Shown here one piece after another: positions 46,740-55,366 of a stretch of DNA of 64,000 nt; within the stretch, counting starts at the first letter, position 1; each line of letters begins with the position of its first letter. Origin of the DNA: Rhizobium sp. G21 (lineage in GTDB: Bacteria > Pseudomonadota > Alphaproteobacteria > Rhizobiales > Rhizobiaceae); NCBI RefSeq assembly GCF_014158035.1, contig NZ_JACFXW010000001.1:4132001-4196000 (forward strand), read 5' to 3'. The notes below the pieces were generated by a model that saw only the letters and a program-made list of their open reading frames with translations, was not told the DNA's origin and did no database searches. The position numbers and the translations under genes are program-made.

Positions 46740-46886
46740 ATGACCAAGATTTCGACCCGCATCGCCTTCGCCCTCATCGCCGCGCTCGCATTGTCGTCCT
46801 GCGGCAACACCATTCGCGGCATGGGCAAGGATGCGTCCAACACCGTCGACGCCACGCAGGACGCCGCCAACGACGTCGCCAACTGA
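46740..46886 (+). CDS. Entericidin A/B family lipoprotein
   Basis: This 48-residue lipoprotein has a positively charged start, hydrophobic stretch 'IAFALIAALALSSC' with a lipobox (L-S-S-C), then the mature entericidin motif 'GNTIRGMGKDASNTVDATQD'. Entericidins are small outer-membrane lipoproteins tied to envelope stress and stationary-phase lysis in enterobacteria. It has its own GGAGA site and is followed by a hairpin. Confidence 0.88.
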   Translation: MTKISTRIAFALIAALALSSCGNTIRGMGKDASNTVDATQDAANDVAN

Positions 46887-46905
46887 TCGGCTCAGCCAAA
46901 ATCGA

Positions 46906-46939
46906 AAATGGCCGCGCGGAGTTCCCGCTGCGGCCATTT
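46906..46939. terminator. Bidirectional terminator between entericidin and corrinoid-protein genes
   Basis: AAATGGCCGC and GCGGCCATTT form a perfect 10-bp stem around 14 bases. It lies between converging genes (stops at 46886 and 46963), and the A/T ends allow use in both directions. Confidence 0.7.
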
Positions 46940-46962
46940 GTGCTTGAGCCTGACGGCCGAAA

Positions 46963-47664
46963 TCAGACGCCGGCGGCGAGCTGATTGTGCTTGCGCTTGA
47001 TGAAGTCCTTGGCGGTTTCCACCGCAATCGCGGCGTCGCGGCAATAGGCGTCGGCCCCGACGGCCTTGCCGAACTCTTCGTTGAGCGGCGCGCCGCCCAC
47101 GAGAACGACGTAGTCGTCGCGGATACCCTTTTCCTTCATCGTGTCGATGACCACCTTCATGTAAGGCATGGTGGTGGTCAGCAGCGCCGACATGCCGAGA
47201 ATATCAGGCTTCTCGCGTTCGATCGCGTCAAGGTAATTTTCGACCGGATTGTTGATGCCGAGGTCGATCACGTCGAAGCCCGCGCCTTCCATCATCATGC
47301 CGACAAGGTTCTTGCCGATGTCGTGGATGTCGCCCTTGACGGTGCCGATGACCATCTTGCCGAGCTTCGGCGCGCCGGTGGCGGCGAGCAGCGGACGCAG
47401 GATGAACATGCCGGCCTTCATGGCGTTGGCGGACAGAAGCACTTCCGGCACGAACAGAATGCCGTCGCGGAAGTCCACGCCGACGATGCGCATGCCCTCG
47501 ACGAGCGCTTCGGTCAGGATGTCGTAAGGGGCCCAGCCGCGATCCAGAAGGATCCTGGTGGCTTCCTCGATTTCTTCCTTCAGCCCGTCGTAGAGATCGT
47601 CGTGCATCTGCTGCACAAGCTCTTCGTCCGAAAGCTCGGAGAGAATGATTTCATCGTCTGCCAT
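46963..47664 (-). CDS. Corrinoid (B12-binding) methyl-carrier protein
   Basis: In this 233-residue MtbC/MtgC-like protein the N-terminal helical cap (about 15-95, 'LVEGMRIVGVDFRDGILFVP') precedes the Rossmann B12-binding domain (about 100-225) with the corrinoid-ligating motif D-x-H-x-x-G at 112-117 ('GDIHDIGKNLVGMM', His114 to cobalt). It accepts the methyl group from the MttB-family enzyme and presents it to the pterin or homocysteine methyltransferase. GAGGAG fixes the start at 47664; ATG codons further upstream are less likely. There are no other corrinoid-carrier genes in the window. Confidence 0.92.
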   Translation of the reverse strand: MADDEIILSELSDEELVQQMHDDLYDGLKEEIEEATRILLDRGWAPYDILTEALVEGMRIVGVDFRDGILFVPEVLLSANAMKAGMFILRPLLAATGAPKLGKMVIGTVKGDIHDIGKNLVGMMMEGAGFDVIDLGINNPVENYLDAIEREKPDILGMSALLTTTMPYMKVVIDTMKEKGIRDDYVVLVGGAPLNEEFGKAVGADAYCRDAAIAVETAKDFIKRKHNQLAAGV

Positions 47665-47703
47665 GGCGCTCCTCGTCATCAATCTGCGGGCGCCGGATTC
47701 GGC

Positions 47704-47718
47704 GAAACCCTATGTTTC
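47704..47718. promoter_or_regulatory. Short inverted repeat upstream of corrinoid-protein gene
   Basis: GAAAC-N5-GTTTC lies 40 bases before the corrinoid-protein start, in a more AT-rich promoter region. It could be an operator. No matching copy was found ahead of the other methyl-transfer genes, so the call is weak. Confidence 0.25.
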
Positions 47719-47872
47719 ACTATAGTTAGCCTTGGACGTTTGCAAAGCGTTTTCGAAAGCGACGCTCTCCCGCACGAAAGCGACGGCAGCTTGCGACAAG
47801 CCGTATAATTCTTTTTTCGAATAAGCCGTTTTTAACGCGTGTTCCGCTAGGGAAGGCTGTTGGAGGTCGCCG

Positions 47873-48343
47873 ATGCATATGAAACGGCTGTGCAGTTTTC
47901 TTGTTTTTTTCCTATGGGCCGCAGCCTGCTGCGCCCAGGAAGCCGTGCTGGTGATCCGCACAGCCGAGAAGGTCGTCGAGATCCCGCTTTCGAAAATCGA
48001 GAAGCTGCAGCAAAGCGAATATGTCGCCATCCTGCCCGGAATGGACGACAAACCGCATCGCGCGCGGGGTCCTCTTCTCAAGGATGTCCTGGCTTTGGCC
48101 GGTATCTCGGGGACGACGTTGATGGCGATCGGGTTTGATCGCTACCAGGCCGAGATTCCGATGTCGGATCTCGACGACTTCCCGGTGCTGGCGGCCCGCG
48201 AGGTTGACGGCAAGCCATTGACGTTGCGCGACAAAGGCCCTCTTTGGATCGTCTACCCTTCCGAAGCGCATCCTCACCTGCGTCTCAATCCGATCTATGA
48301 GGCGCGAAGCGTCTGGCAGCTGAAGGAAATCTCCATCCGATGA
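47873..48343 (+). CDS. Exported oxidoreductase-like (molybdopterin-fold) protein paired with GGDEF-EAL
   Basis: This 156-residue protein has a signal peptide ('CSFLVFFLWAAACCAQ') and a domain resembling the oxidoreductase molybdopterin-binding fold without its Cys: 'RARGPLLKDVLALAGISGTT', 'IPMSDLDDFPVLAAREVDGK', 'PLWIVYPSEAHPHLRLNPIY'. It is probably a periplasmic ligand or redox sensor. GGAGG supports the start. Its stop overlaps the start of the membrane-bound GGDEF-EAL gene (ATGA), so it probably acts as its input module. Confidence 0.75.
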   Translation: MHMKRLCSFLVFFLWAAACCAQEAVLVIRTAEKVVEIPLSKIEKLQQSEYVAILPGMDDKPHRARGPLLKDVLALAGISGTTLMAIGFDRYQAEIPMSDLDDFPVLAAREVDGKPLTLRDKGPLWIVYPSEAHPHLRLNPIYEARSVWQLKEISIR

Positions 48344-50322
48344 TTCCTCGCCGTGCGTTGCGAAACCTCGCCTTGTTCCGATTTCCGGCAGTGTTGCTGG
48401 CGATGGGCGTGATGCTCGTCGTCACCATCGGCAATATTTCCGCCATCGCGGATGGTTTGGGAATGCATCTGTTCAATTCCGCCCGCTACGAGGAAGCGAC
48501 GCGGATGGAAATGGAGCTGTCCGATCTGTTGGTCAAGGCGCATCGCTTTTCCTATGGCGATCGCGACATCACGCGCGCCGACGTCAACCTCGCCCTGGAC
48601 ATTTTCTGGTCGCGCGTCAACGTGGTCGCCACCGCGAACTATCAGCGCGCTTTGCGCGAGGCCGATATCGAGGACGCCAAGGTCGCCGTCGAAATAAAGG
48701 AGCGGCTCGGCGATTACGAGGCGGCGATCCAGAAACTCGCGCCGGGCGAGCGGACCAGCATTCGCCCGCTGCTGTCGCTGATTCGCGAATTCCAGACCCG
48801 CGTCAACGATATGAGCAGCGACGCCTATAGCGCGCGGCGTTTCCAAATGCAGAAGATGATCGAGCAGGAGCTCGCGAGTCTGGCGTCGCTAAAATCCATG
48901 CAGTCGGAATTCGCGGCATTGGTCGGCGTCCTCGTGCTGTTCGTGATCGTCGAGCTCGTCATTTCGCGGCGGGTCAATGTTCGCCTGAAGAGAGCCGTCG
49001 CCGACAAGGAGGCGCTGCTGGTCACGGATGGGCTGACCGGCATCGGCAATCGGCGCGGATTCGAGACGGACCTGTCGTCGCGGCCGCCTCTCAGCGAATT
49101 CTCGCTTCTGCTCGTCGACCTCGACGGCTTCAAGGACGTCAACGACACGATGGGCCATCCGGCCGGCGACGCGCTGCTGCGTCATGTCGCGACGGCCCTT
49201 GCGGAAAACGCCTTGCCCCTCGGCGGCGTCGTGGCGCGTCTCGGCGGCGACGAATTCGCAGTCCTGTTGAAGGGATCGCGCCACAGGGCGCTGGATTACG
49301 CGGAGGCGGCGCTCGCCGACATCTCGCGGCCCATCTCGGTCGAAGGCAAGACGATTCAGGTGACGGCGTCGATCGGCGTGGCGCACTCCAGCGACGCCCG
49401 CGATGCGACGCCTTTCGTCGAGACGCTGATGAAACACGCCGATCTCGCTCTTTACGCCGCCAAGGCGGATGGACGCAATTGCGCCCGCTTCACCACGGAC
49501 GACATGATCGCCGACAATGCGCGCAAGCGGTGCCTCGGCAAGGATCTGGCGAAAGCGATCGCCGATGGCGATCTCGACGCGGCGTTCCAGCCGATCGTCT
49601 CCATGAAGGAGGGACAGACGCTCAGCGTCGAGACGCTGGTTCGCTGGTCGCATCCGCGGTTCGGAGCGATTCCGGCTCCGGAGATCGTCCAGGCGGCGGA
49701 AGGCGCCGACCTCATCCTGCCGATGACCTTGCTGATGCTCGACCGCGCCTGTCTGCTCCGCGAGCGGCTTTCGGTATCGAACGACGCGCCGCGGATGGCT
49801 GTGAACCTGTCGCCGGCCTTGCTGTCGATGCCGGATCTGGCCAAGGCGATCGTCGACGTCCTCGCCAAGAGAGGATGTCCGTCGGAGAGCGTCATTCTGG
49901 AGCTGACCGAAGACGCGGCGATGTCGCTCAGCGAGCAGGTCATGGACAATCTCGAAGCGTTGCGGTCTGCGGGCCTCCGGCTCGCGGTCGATGACTTCGG
50001 AACCGGCTACTCCAATCTCAGCCGGCTGGCCGCGCTCGAATTCGCCCAGATCAAGATCGACAAATCGCTGATCCGCCGTATTTCGGTCTGCGACCGCACT
50101 TATGAAATCGTCCGGCATGTCAGTCGTATGGCGCATGATCTCGGAATGGAGGTGGTGGGCGAGGGCGTCGAGACGGAATCCGACCGCGCGCTTCTGATGG
50201 GGCTCGGCGTTCCGCTGGGGCAGGGCTATCATTTCGCCCGTCCGATGTCCGACCTGTCGCTGATGGCATGGCTGGGAGAGCGGCGTGAAGGCCAGGCGAG
50301 CGCCCGTCTTCTGGCCGGCTGA
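48340..50322 (+). CDS. Membrane GGDEF-EAL c-di-GMP enzyme
   Basis: In this 660-residue protein two membrane helices (about 11-35 and 190-210) bracket a periplasmic helical sensor region (about 36-188). The GGDEF domain (about 225-390) has an intact active site ('ARLGGDEFAVLLKG', 'DLDGFKDVNDTMGHPAGD'). The EAL domain (about 405-645) has 'SVETLVRWSHP' (ETL for EAL), 'ELTED', 'VDDFGTGYSNLSRL', 'IKIDKSLI' and 'VVGEGVET', so phosphodiesterase residues are kept. It can in principle both make and degrade c-di-GMP. It is co-translated with the exported protein at 47873. Confidence 0.9.
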   Translation: MIPRRALRNLALFRFPAVLLAMGVMLVVTIGNISAIADGLGMHLFNSARYEEATRMEMELSDLLVKAHRFSYGDRDITRADVNLALDIFWSRVNVVATANYQRALREADIEDAKVAVEIKERLGDYEAAIQKLAPGERTSIRPLLSLIREFQTRVNDMSSDAYSARRFQMQKMIEQELASLASLKSMQSEFAALVGVLVLFVIVELVISRRVNVRLKRAVADKEALLVTDGLTGIGNRRGFETDLSSRPPLSEFSLLLVDLDGFKDVNDTMGHPAGDALLRHVATALAENALPLGGVVARLGGDEFAVLLKGSRHRALDYAEAALADISRPISVEGKTIQVTASIGVAHSSDARDATPFVETLMKHADLALYAAKADGRNCARFTTDDMIADNARKRCLGKDLAKAIADGDLDAAFQPIVSMKEGQTLSVETLVRWSHPRFGAIPAPEIVQAAEGADLILPMTLLMLDRACLLRERLSVSNDAPRMAVNLSPALLSMPDLAKAIVDVLAKRGCPSESVILELTEDAAMSLSEQVMDNLEALRSAGLRLAVDDFGTGYSNLSRLAALEFAQIKIDKSLIRRISVCDRTYEIVRHVSRMAHDLGMEVVGEGVETESDRALLMGLGVPLGQGYHFARPMSDLSLMAWLGERREGQASARLLAG

Positions 50323-50414
50323 GCGCAGCCTATTTCCGCCGCCCTGTTCCATCTCCGCCGCGCTTCGCTTCCAGCGACATGGGTGGCGCTTTTAGAATGT
50401 CCCTTTTGCGGCAT

Positions 50415-50430
50415 GGTTTAGGATCAAACC
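50415..50430. promoter_or_regulatory. Inverted repeat upstream of MttB-family gene
   Basis: GGTTT-N6-AAACC, flanked by matching T and A, lies 43 bases before the start of the MttB-family gene in a short AT-richer stretch. It may be an operator for betaine- or B12-responsive control. Confidence 0.3.
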
Positions 50431-50472
50431 AAACACTAGGCCGCGCAGGCGGCGATCGCAGAGGACGAGACC

Positions 50473-52040
50473 ATGGATGAGACAGTCGAACCAGTAGCCG
50501 CTCAGGGAGAAGGCGGCGGACGTCGCGGACGCGGCGCTGCGGCGCGCAGAGCGTCGCGCGCGGGCGGAGGTCCCAACCCGTCTCTTCCCTACATCACCCG
50601 CAAGATCCGCGAATATGAAGTTCTCGACGAGGAAGGCCTGGCGCTGATCGAGAAGAACGCCGACACGATTCTCGAAGAGATCGGCATCGAATTCCGCGAA
50701 GATCCGGAAGCGTTGGCGCTGTGGAAGGAAGCCGGCGCCGATGTGCGCGGCGAGCGCGTGCATTTCCCCAAGGGCCTGTGCCGCGAACTCCTGAAGACCG
50801 CGCCGTCTGAATTCACCTGGCACGCCCGCAATCCGGCCCGCAACTGCCAAATCGGCGGCAAGGCCACCGTGTTCGCCCCGGTCTACGGCCCCCCTTCGTG
50901 CGGGATCTGGACGGCAACCGCCGATACGCCACGATCGAGGATTTCCGCAATTTCGTGAAGCTGGCCTATATGGCGCCGTCGGTGCATTCGTCCGGCGGCA
51001 CGGTTTGCGAGCCTGTCGACGTTCCGGTGAACAAGCGTCACCTGGACATGATCTACAGCCACATCAAATATTCCGACAAGCCGTTCATGGGCTCGGTCAC
51101 CGCGCCGGAACGCGCCGAAGACACGATCGCCATGGCGAAGCTGGTGTTCGGCGACGACTTCGTCGAAAACAATTGCGTGACGCTGAACCTCATCAACGCC
51201 AATTCGCCGATGGTGTTCGACGAGACCATGGTGGGCGCGCTCAAGGTTTACGCCCGTCACAATCAGGCGACCGTCATTTCGCCGTTCATCCTGTCGGGCG
51301 CCATGAGCCCGGTGACGGTGGTCGGCACGCTGACGCAGATCTTGGCCGAAGTGCTGGCCGGCGCCTCCTTCACCCAGCTGATCCGCAAGGGCGCGCCGGT
51401 GCTGTTCGGCACCTTCGCCGCTTCGATCTCGATGCAGTCGGGCGCGCCGACCTTCGGCACGCCGGAGCCGTCGCTGGTGTCCTATGGCGCGGCTCAGCTC
51501 GCCCGTCGTCTGGGTCTGCCCTTCCGCACCGGCGGCTCGCTCTGCGCCTCCAAGGTGCCGGACGCCCAGGCCGCGCATGAAAGCGCCAACACGATCAACA
51601 TGACGCTGCTCGCCGGCACCAATTTCGTGCTGCACGCCGCAGGCTGGCTCGAAGGCGGCCTCGTGTCGTCCTACGAGAAGTTCATGATCGACCAGGACCA
51701 GCTCGGCATGATGCAGAAGATGGCCGAAGGCGTCGACCTCTCGGTCGAGGCGCAGGCGCTCGATGCGATCCGCGAAGTCGGTCCAGGCAGCCACTATCTC
51801 GGCTGCGCGCATACCCAGGCCAACTTCCAGACCGCTTTCTATCGCTCCGCGCTCGCCGACAACAATTCCTACGAACAATGGGAAGTGGAAGGCGAAAAGC
51901 GCATCGAGCAGCGCGCCAATGCGCTGTGCCGTTCCTGGCTGGAACAGTATGAAGCGCCCGCGCTCGACCCCGCGATCGACGAAGCCCTGCTCGCCTATAT
52001 CAAGGAGCGCAAGGACTCCATGCCCGACGCCTTCACTTGA
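50473..52040 (+). CDS. MttB-family (trimethylamine/betaine:corrinoid) methyltransferase, non-pyrrolysine, frameshifted
   Basis: This TIM-barrel methyltransferase has about 522 residues after repair: 'YITRKIREYEVLDEEGLALI', 'ADTILEEIGIEFREDPEALA', 'YGPPFVRDLDGNRRYATIED', 'GSHYLGCAHTQANFQTAFYR'. No in-frame TAG is present, so it belongs to the branch without pyrrolysine, which includes glycine betaine, proline betaine and carnitine demethylases. It moves a methyl group to the corrinoid carrier. One C is missing in the run 50889-50894. The N-terminus has an Arg/Gly/Ala-rich tail ('GRRGRGAAARRASRAGGG'). Glycine betaine is the most likely substrate given the demethylases and GbdR-like regulator nearby (inference). 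Confidence 0.9.
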
Positions 52041-52138
52041 AGGGGTCCCGTAGCCAGGGAGAGCGGCGGTCGGACGCAGGTTGAGGATATGATCCAGCGG
52101 GACGTCTGGCGTCCGCACTACAAACCCGACTGGATGCG

Positions 52139-52821
52139 ATGACATACTCCTCGGACACACTCGAAAACCTCCGTGCGGCGCTTGCGCCGCACGGACTTTT
52201 TTGCGCGGCGTTCTGCATTTCGACGGCGACGGGCCGGAAATGGCTGCGGGCAAGATGGCGCGGACGGTCGTGCTGATCGGCAATATCGGCGGCTCGCTTT
52301 GGCCGGCCTTTTCGCAATGGTTGGAATTCGAGGGGAAGGGGCTCGCCCATCCCCTCGACGCCTGGTCGGAACGCGTGATCCGACCCTTGGCCGCCGCCGC
52401 CTCGGGCGAAGCCTGGTTTCCTTCGGAGAAGCCGTGGAAGCCGTTCCAGCAATGGGCGATGCGCGCCGAGGGGCTGAAAGCGTCGCCGCTCGGCATTCTC
52501 ATCCACCCCGTTCATGGTCTCTGGCACGGCTATCGTGGCGCAATCGGCTTTGCAGAGAGGATCGGCGAGGCGACTGTCACCTTCGATCGTCATCCCTGCG
52601 ATCACTGTCGCGACAAACCTTGTATGACGGCCTGTCCGGCGGGGGCGATTACCCCAGCGGGCTTCGGCTATACCGCCTGTCGTGGATTTCTCGCCTCGGA
52701 TGACGGGCAGGCGAGCTGCATGACGGGAGGATGCCTGGCCCGCGCGGCATGCCCTGTCGGGCCGGAGCATCGCTATCCGTCCGAGCAATTGCGGTTTCAT
52801 ATGCAGGCGTTGTCGCCCTAA
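52139..52821 (+). CDS. 4Fe-4S ferredoxin-domain protein, frameshifted
   Basis: About 227 residues after repair. The N-terminal 'SSDTLENLRAALAPHGLF' continues as 'LRGVLHFDGDGP' only if one T is restored in the T6 run 52197-52202. The C-terminal half carries the Cys motif 'CDHCRDKPCMTACPAGA' (a 4Fe-4S cluster) plus further Cys in 'YTACRGF', 'ASCMTGGCLARAACP'. This protein type occurs beside corrinoid-methyltransferase genes and could donate electrons to RamA-like reactivation (inference). The ATG overlaps the stop of a 17-codon in-frame tail after the MttB gene. No strong ribosome site is visible. Confidence 0.8.
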
Positions 52822-52875
52822 GGTGACTTTTTCGTCTTTGCCGATAGACTGCCCTTGAAATGTGAAGGCAAAGCG

Positions 52876-53100
52876 ATGAGCGACCTGAACCGGATAGTAA
52901 TTGATCCCGACAAAAATGGCGGACAGCCCAGCATACGCGGGCTGAGGATCCGCGTCGTTGATGTGCTTGATCTTCTCGCGAGCGGCGCTTCGAACGAAGA
53001 GATCCTCGACGACTATCCGCTTCTCGAGGCAGAGGATATAGCGGCTGCCCTGGGCTATGCGGCAAGAAACGGCATCCTGCCGACTGCAGAGCCAGAGTGA
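52876..53100 (+). CDS. DUF433 antitoxin-like protein
   Basis: This 74-residue DUF433 protein has 'IVIDPDKNGGQPSIRGLRIR' and 'VVDVLDLLASGASNEEILDD', ending with the 'LEAEDIAAALGYAARNGIL' helix. DUF433 proteins are HTH antitoxins usually followed by a PIN-like DUF5615 toxin. Here the next gene is a convergent transporter, so the partner is missing and this is an orphan. ATG 52876 gives the canonical family start. Confidence 0.82.
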   Translation: MSDLNRIVIDPDKNGGQPSIRGLRIRVVDVLDLLASGASNEEILDDYPLLEAEDIAAALGYAARNGILPTAEPE

Positions 53101-53977
53101 TCACCTCACCGCGCGCCTGCTCCACACGATATTGCCGATCACCGCCGCCAGCACGATCGCGCCGCCGATCAAGGTTTGCAGCGTCACGTTTTCCTGAAAA
53201 GCGATCCAAACCCACAAAGGCGCGAGCGGCGTGTCGAGCGTCGAGATCAGCGCCGTCTGCATGGCGGGCAATTTGCGCGAGCCGAGCGAGAAGAGCGTCA
53301 GGCCGGCGGCGGAATTGACGAGGCCGAACAGGACAAGAAAGATCAGTTGCGGCGGTTGAGCCGCCGAGAGATCGGCGAAGGGCAGGCAGATCAACCCACT
53401 GGTCAGCGATCCCACGCAGGCGCATCCGGTGATCGAGATTTCGGGGTGACGTCGGATAAGGATGATGCAGAGCGTCATGCAGAGCGTCGACAGCACCGAC
53501 AAGGCATCCCCCAAGTCCGCCGTCGGCGCCGAAGCCCACCATGATCGCCACGCCGATGAGCGCAAAGCCCGCTGCGGCGACCGAGGCTGGCGTCGGCTTT
53601 TCGCGCAGCACGAACCAGCCGAGGAACCCGGCCATCAGCGGCAGCGTGGCGAAGATGACGGCGTTGTGCGCCACCGAGGTGAGGCCGAGCGAGCCCACAA
53701 AGGCGGTCATGCCGGCAACGACGAACACGATGTACAGCAGCGACGCGCCGCGCATGTTCGTAAACAGGCGCGGCCAGTTGCGCCCTTCGGTCATGACGAT
53801 GATCGCAAACAGGCCCAGGCCGCCGAAAATGCCGCGGCCCGCGATCATGGCGGCATAGTCGAGCCCGATCAGCCGCGTGAAGAAACCGGCCGTGCTCCAG
53901 GTGGCGGCGGCCAGCATGACGAAGATCACGCCGATCTGGCGGTCGCGATGGATCTGGTCGAAGGCGAGGTCGGTCAT
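53101..53977 (-). CDS. EamA/DMT-family transporter, frameshifted
   Basis: About 291 residues after repair, with ten membrane segments in two EamA repeats ('MLAAATWSTAGFFTRLIGLD', 'FGLVNSAAGLTLFSLGSRKL', 'TPLAPLWVWIAFQENVTLQT'). One extra base in the C5 run 53508-53512 breaks the frame; removing it gives 'GFGADGGLGDALSVLSTLCM'. It is probably an exporter of amino acids or metabolites. The start overlaps the stop of its paralogue at 53974 by four bases, giving a tandem duplicated pair of equal length. Confidence 0.85.
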
Positions 53978-54849
53978 GCCGGGCTTCCCATGGGTTGACG
54001 GCGCTGGTTCCAGAGGACATGGGCGAACACGGCGGCCATGACCACGCCGCCGCCCACGAGCGTCTGCGCAGCGACGGTCTCGCCGAAGGCGATCCACACC
54101 CAGAGAGGCGCGAGCGGCGTATCGAGCGCCCCGATCAGGCCCGTTTCGATCGCCGGCAGGCGTTTCGAGCCCCAGGCGAAGCAGGCGAGGCCCATGGCGG
54201 AATTGACCGCGCCGAAGGCGGCGAGTTGCCAGAGTTCGACGGTGGTGACCGACAGGGGATCGCCCAGCGGCCAGCAGATCAGCCCGCTCAACAGCGCGCC
54301 GATGGCCGCTGCCGGCGCTGCCGCCATGGTCGGGTTCTTGCGCATCAGGATGATCGAGAAGCCCATGCACAGCGTCATGCCCAGCGCCAGCGCATCGCCG
54401 AACAGCCCGCGATCGACGCCGAAGCCGACCATGACGGCGACGCCGACAAGGGCCGCAACGCTGGCCGTGATCGCGCCGCGGTCGGGGATCTCGTCGAGGA
54501 AGATCCAGCCGAGAAAGGCGGCGATGAAGGGGATGGTGGCGTAGATGACCGCGCCATGCGCCACGGATGTGTGGGCAAACGAGGTGATGAACATGATCAT
54601 GCCGCAAACGGTGAGGGCGATATAGGCGAGCTCCGCTTTGCCGATGCGCAGGAACTCCCGCGTCCAGCCGCGGCCGTGCATCAGAATCACCACAATCAGC
54701 AGACTGAGCGCGCCGAAGATGCCGCGCCAGGCCAAAAGCGTGAAGCTGTCATGCGGGATGAGACGGGTGAAAAAGCCGGCGGTGCTCCAGGCGACCGCCG
54801 AAAGCGTGACGAGCAGGAGCCCGAGTTGATAGTCGCGGCGCGGTGTCAT
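53974..54849 (-). CDS. EamA/DMT-family transporter
   Basis: This 291-residue protein with ten membrane segments is a close paralogue of the following gene: 'LSAVAWSTAGFFTRLIPHDS', 'FGAVNSAMGLACFAWGSKRL', 'TPLAPLWVWIAFGETVAAQT'. These transporters export metabolites or drugs. I chose ATG 54849 (AAGG site) over the upstream TTG 54876. The two genes are co-translated; a heterodimer-like function is conceivable, as for paired small multidrug transporters, but DMT proteins normally act alone. Confidence 0.88.
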   Translation of the reverse strand: MTPRRDYQLGLLLVTLSAVAWSTAGFFTRLIPHDSFTLLAWRGIFGALSLLIVVILMHGRGWTREFLRIGKAELAYIALTVCGMIMFITSFAHTSVAHGAVIYATIPFIAAFLGWIFLDEIPDRGAITASVAALVGVAVMVGFGVDRGLFGDALALGMTLCMGFSIILMRKNPTMAAAPAAAIGALLSGLICWPLGDPLSVTTVELWQLAAFGAVNSAMGLACFAWGSKRLPAIETGLIGALDTPLAPLWVWIAFGETVAAQTLVGGGVVMAAVFAHVLWNQRRQPMGSPA

Positions 54850-55003
54850 GGGAGCCTTTGCGGAGAGTTCGAACAAAGTTAGAACAAACTTCTCTCGCTT
54901 TCTACCGCAAGCGGTTGAAAACAGCCGCTAAATTTTCTTGATCCCAGCCCCAAGGTTTTTTGAAGATCGGGCTCGGCGGTCGTCATCGGCGGCTGCGACA
55001 GGG

Positions 55004-55351
55004 TCACACCGGCGCGGGCGGGAAAGCGCGTTCGAGCCCTTTCGAGCGCCTCAACCCCTCGCGATAGGCGGCGTAAGCCGGGTGCTGGGAGGATTTCGCG
55101 AGCTCCAACAGGCGGAACTGAAGCCGCGCCGGGGCATTGTGACCCAGCCATTCGCCGGTCTTTTCAAGCTTGAGCGAATTCAGAAAACGCGCTTCCGCCG
55201 CGCGGTTGAGCCAGAGCGTCAAGCCTTCGATGAGATTGTCGTCCTGAACGGGATTTTCCATCAGCAGCTTGAGGAAGCTCTGGTCGGCCTCCTGAAAGGT
55301 CTGGACTTTTTCGGCGACGGCGTCGCGGTCGGGAAAAGGGGCTGCGGTCAT
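55004..55351 (-). CDS. Hypothetical helical protein next to glycosyltransferase
   Basis: This 115-residue, all-helical, soluble protein has 'VAEKVQTFQEADQSFLKLLM' and a basic Arg-rich C-terminus. It has no signal or membrane segment and no recognised family. It starts 15 bases after the O-GlcNAc-transferase-like gene on the same strand, so it may be a partner of that enzyme (inferred from position). Confidence 0.55.
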   Translation of the reverse strand: MTAAPFPDRDAVAEKVQTFQEADQSFLKLLMENPVQDDNLIEGLTLWLNRAAEARFLNSLKLEKTGEWLGHNAPARLQFRLLELAKSSQHPAYAAYREGLRRSKGLERAFPPAPV

Positions 55352-55366
55352 TGGGTCTTCATCCGT

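Noticed and set aside
50473..52040. Pyrrolysine-containing trimethylamine methyltransferase
   Set aside because: No in-frame TAG is present in the repaired frame and no pyl genes are nearby.
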